A DNA stretch of 64,000 nt, taken from contig NZ_MKIM01000026.1 of NCBI RefSeq assembly GCF_001939045.1, positions 88,017 to 152,016 of the forward strand, written 5' to 3'. The notes under the pieces are model-generated. The model did no database searches. It was not told the origin of the DNA and saw only the letters and a program-made list of their open reading frames with translations. The stretch comes from Rhizobium oryziradicis (lineage in GTDB: Bacteria; Pseudomonadota; Alphaproteobacteria; Rhizobiales; Rhizobiaceae). Within the stretch, counting starts at the first letter, position 1, and each line of letters begins with the position of its first letter. Below are positions 62,358-64,000 of the stretch, piece by piece. The position numbers and the translations under genes were made by a program.

Positions 62358-63257
62358 ATGTCCAACATTGCCAGCGTTGCCCAAACCACTACTCGCTACA
62401 GCGAGGTGCCCAACCTCTCGATTTCCATCGATGGGGTTCCGATTGCCTATCGAGAGCTGGGTCCTCGGAAGGGCGTCCCGATTATTTTCCTGAACCACTG
62501 GGGTGCGGTGCTTGACAACTTCGATCCGCGCATCGTGGATGCGCTCGCGCGTGACCATCGTGTAATTGCAATCGACTACAGGGGTATCGGTGGATCAGGG
62601 GGAGAAGCGCCTCTGACCGTCGCTGAAATGGCAGACGACACGATCAAGCTTATCCGTGCGATGGGGTTCGACACGGTCGATCTCATCGGCTTTTCTTTGG
62701 GCGGTTTCGTCGCACAGGATCTTGCTTTGAAGGTGCCTGGTCTTGTGCGTAAGCTGATCCTCGCCGGAACCGGTCCTGCGGGCGGTAAGGGCATCGACAG
62801 GGTCGGACGCGTTTCCTGGCCACTCATCCTCAAGGGGCTGCTAACCCTGCGCGACCCCAAGACCTATCTATTTTTCACGTCGACGCGGAATGGTCGTGAG
62901 GCGGCAAAGGCCTTTCTCAACCGTCTGAAGGAACGCAAGACGGATCGCGATAAGGGCCCGACACCGACTGCGTTCCTGCGCCAGCTCAAGGCAATCACGG
63001 CATGGGGAAGACAGGCACCGCAAGACTTAGGCGCGCTGCGGATCCCGGTGCTGATCGCCAATGGCGACAATGACATCATGGTGCCAACGGCGAACTGCCG
63101 CGACATGGCCAAGCGTATCGAAGATGCTGAACTTGTCATCTATCCCGATGCCGGCCATGGCGGCATCTTCCAGAACCACTCGGAATTCACCCGGACTGCC
63201 TTAACCTTCCTCGCAGCCTCACGGCGCGATCACCACACTGGAGAACAAGCCCTATGA
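62358..63257 (+). CDS. Alpha/beta hydrolase
   Basis: 299 residues from ATG 62358. Nucleophile elbow GFSLGG (Ser113), acid Asp in NGDNDIMVP near 244, and base His in DAGHGGIF near 274. The HWGAVLDNFDPR oxyanion region and DYRGIGGSGG follow the haloperoxidase/hydrolase style. Substrate unknown. Its stop overlaps the next ATG (ATGA), so it is coupled to the oxidoreductase. Confidence 0.9.
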   Translation: MSNIASVAQTTTRYSEVPNLSISIDGVPIAYRELGPRKGVPIIFLNHWGAVLDNFDPRIVDALARDHRVIAIDYRGIGGSGGEAPLTVAEMADDTIKLIRAMGFDTVDLIGFSLGGFVAQDLALKVPGLVRKLILAGTGPAGGKGIDRVGRVSWPLILKGLLTLRDPKTYLFFTSTRNGREAAKAFLNRLKERKTDRDKGPTPTAFLRQLKAITAWGRQAPQDLGALRIPVLIANGDNDIMVPTANCRDMAKRIEDAELVIYPDAGHGGIFQNHSEFTRTALTFLAASRRDHHTGEQAL

Positions 63258-64000
63258 AGGCTTTCATCGTTGAGAAATACAAAAAGAATGGCCCGCTACG
63301 GATGGTTGACGTGGCCGAACCGGTTGTCGGGGCCAATGATGTTTTGGTCGAGATCAAGGCGACGGCTGTCAACCTGCTGGATTCCAAGATCCGCGATGGC
63401 GAATTCAAGCCGCTTCTGGCCTACAAGCCGCCGTTCATCCTTGGTCACGATCTCGCAGGCACAGTCATTGCTGTCGGCTCGAGCGTGCGTCACTTTCATG
63501 TCGGCGACGAGGTTTATGCGCGCCCCCGTGACCACCGTATTGGAACGTTCGCGCAGCGTCTTTCTGTCCACGAAAACGATGTTGCGCTGAAGCCAAAGAA
63601 CCTGACTTGGGGCGAAGCAGCGTCTATTCCACTGGTCGGCCTGACGGCTTGGCAGGCGCTGGTCGAACTCGCCAAACTCCGCAAGGGGCAGAAGGTGTTC
63701 ATTCAGGCAGGATCTGGCGGCGTTGGTACATTTGCCATCCAGCTTGCCAAGCATTTTGGTGCGTTTGTTGCCACCACCACCAGCACGAAAAACATCGAAC
63801 TGGTCAAGAGCCTCGGCGCGGATGTGGTCATCGACTATAAAACGCAGGATTTCGAGACGGTTCTGAGCGGCTATGATCTGGTGCTGAACAGTCAAGATTC
63901 GAAAACCCTGATGAAATCGCTTCGGGTTCTGAAGCCGGGCGGTCGCCTGATCTCCATTTCCGGGCCACCGGACCCGCAGTTTGCGACAACGCTGGGGCTG
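63254..64000 (+). CDS. NADP-dependent quinone/zinc-type oxidoreductase, 5' part
   Basis: The first 249 codons of a medium-chain dehydrogenase/reductase; the end lies beyond the window. The catalytic GroES-like domain (MKAFIVEKYKKNGPLRMVDV, then GHDLAGTVIAVGSSVRHF) is followed by the nucleotide loop GSGGVGTF near 155. The zinc-binding cysteine cluster is absent, so this is the quinone-oxidoreductase (QOR-like) class. It overlaps the hydrolase gene. Confidence 0.9.
   Translation, partial: MKAFIVEKYKKNGPLRMVDVAEPVVGANDVLVEIKATAVNLLDSKIRDGEFKPLLAYKPPFILGHDLAGTVIAVGSSVRHFHVGDEVYARPRDHRIGTFAQRLSVHENDVALKPKNLTWGEAASIPLVGLTAWQALVELAKLRKGQKVFIQAGSGGVGTFAIQLAKHFGAFVATTTSTKNIELVKSLGADVVIDYKTQDFETVLSGYDLVLNSQDSKTLMKSLRVLKPGGRLISISGPPDPQFATTLGL

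Noticed and set aside
1..64000. CRISPR arrays, tRNA or rRNA genes
   Set aside because: No regular short repeats with spacers, and no cloverleaf or rRNA-like segments were seen by eye. A covariance search would be needed to exclude small RNAs.

Overview
The window looks like accessory DNA of an alphaproteobacterium of the Hyphomicrobiales, most plausibly Brucella/Ochrobactrum or a Rhizobium/Agrobacterium relative. The basis is the moderately GC-rich coding style, the NarR/NarK-fusion/narGHJI layout, the NodD-like LysR regulators, the dipeptide-type ABC operons and the insertion sequences. The genus is an inference. No rRNA, tRNA or CRISPR array was seen.

Layout. 1-3864: end of an RND efflux operon with a decayed TetR gene. 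4135-6438: an SDR gene, an AraC regulator and a chimeric SDR remnant. 6536-15157: a GntR-headed peptide import operon (solute-binding protein, two permeases, gamma-glutamyltransferase, DUF1028 protein, fused double ATPase) that probably imports and splits gamma-glutamyl compounds. 15241-19486: mobile-element debris (IS6 remnant, tyrosine-recombinase tail, Tn3-type tnpA and tnpR remnants, IS3 tail) around a broken DMT transporter/MocR pair. 19489-25408: a decaying type VI secretion module (shortened vgrG, nuclease effector with disrupted reading frame, probable immunity genes), with an inverted pair of 818-bp IS6-family elements (23589-24406 and 25385-26202).

26550-37751 is an intact aromatic or heteroaromatic catabolic cluster on the minus strand (hydrolase, EthD protein, extradiol-type VOC enzyme, Rieske ferredoxin, FAD monooxygenase, MFS permease, cupin, FAH-family enzyme, epimerase, cyclase). 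A divergent LysR gene and an outer-membrane channel gene complete it. I cannot match it to a named pathway. It is the best candidate for an undescribed system.

38064-43131 mixes intact regulator/transporter and regulator/SDR pairs with deletion chimeras (LysR-Fic, oxidoreductase-LysR). 43487-57113 is a complete nitrate respiration locus: NarR, a perfect FNR-type box, a double NarK, NarGHJI, a parvulin-like isomerase, and molybdenum cofactor genes (moeA, DUF2478, moaB/mog). After it come an internally deleted IS6 derivative, a HlyD tail, a second copy of the recombinase tail, two genes of the immunity/DUF1963 type, another IS6 element, and an SDR, alpha/beta hydrolase and quinone-oxidoreductase trio running off the end.

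Recombinase tails at 15861-16130 and 57910-58245 are near-identical, in the same orientation and about 42 kb apart. They bracket the type VI, catabolic and nitrate regions.
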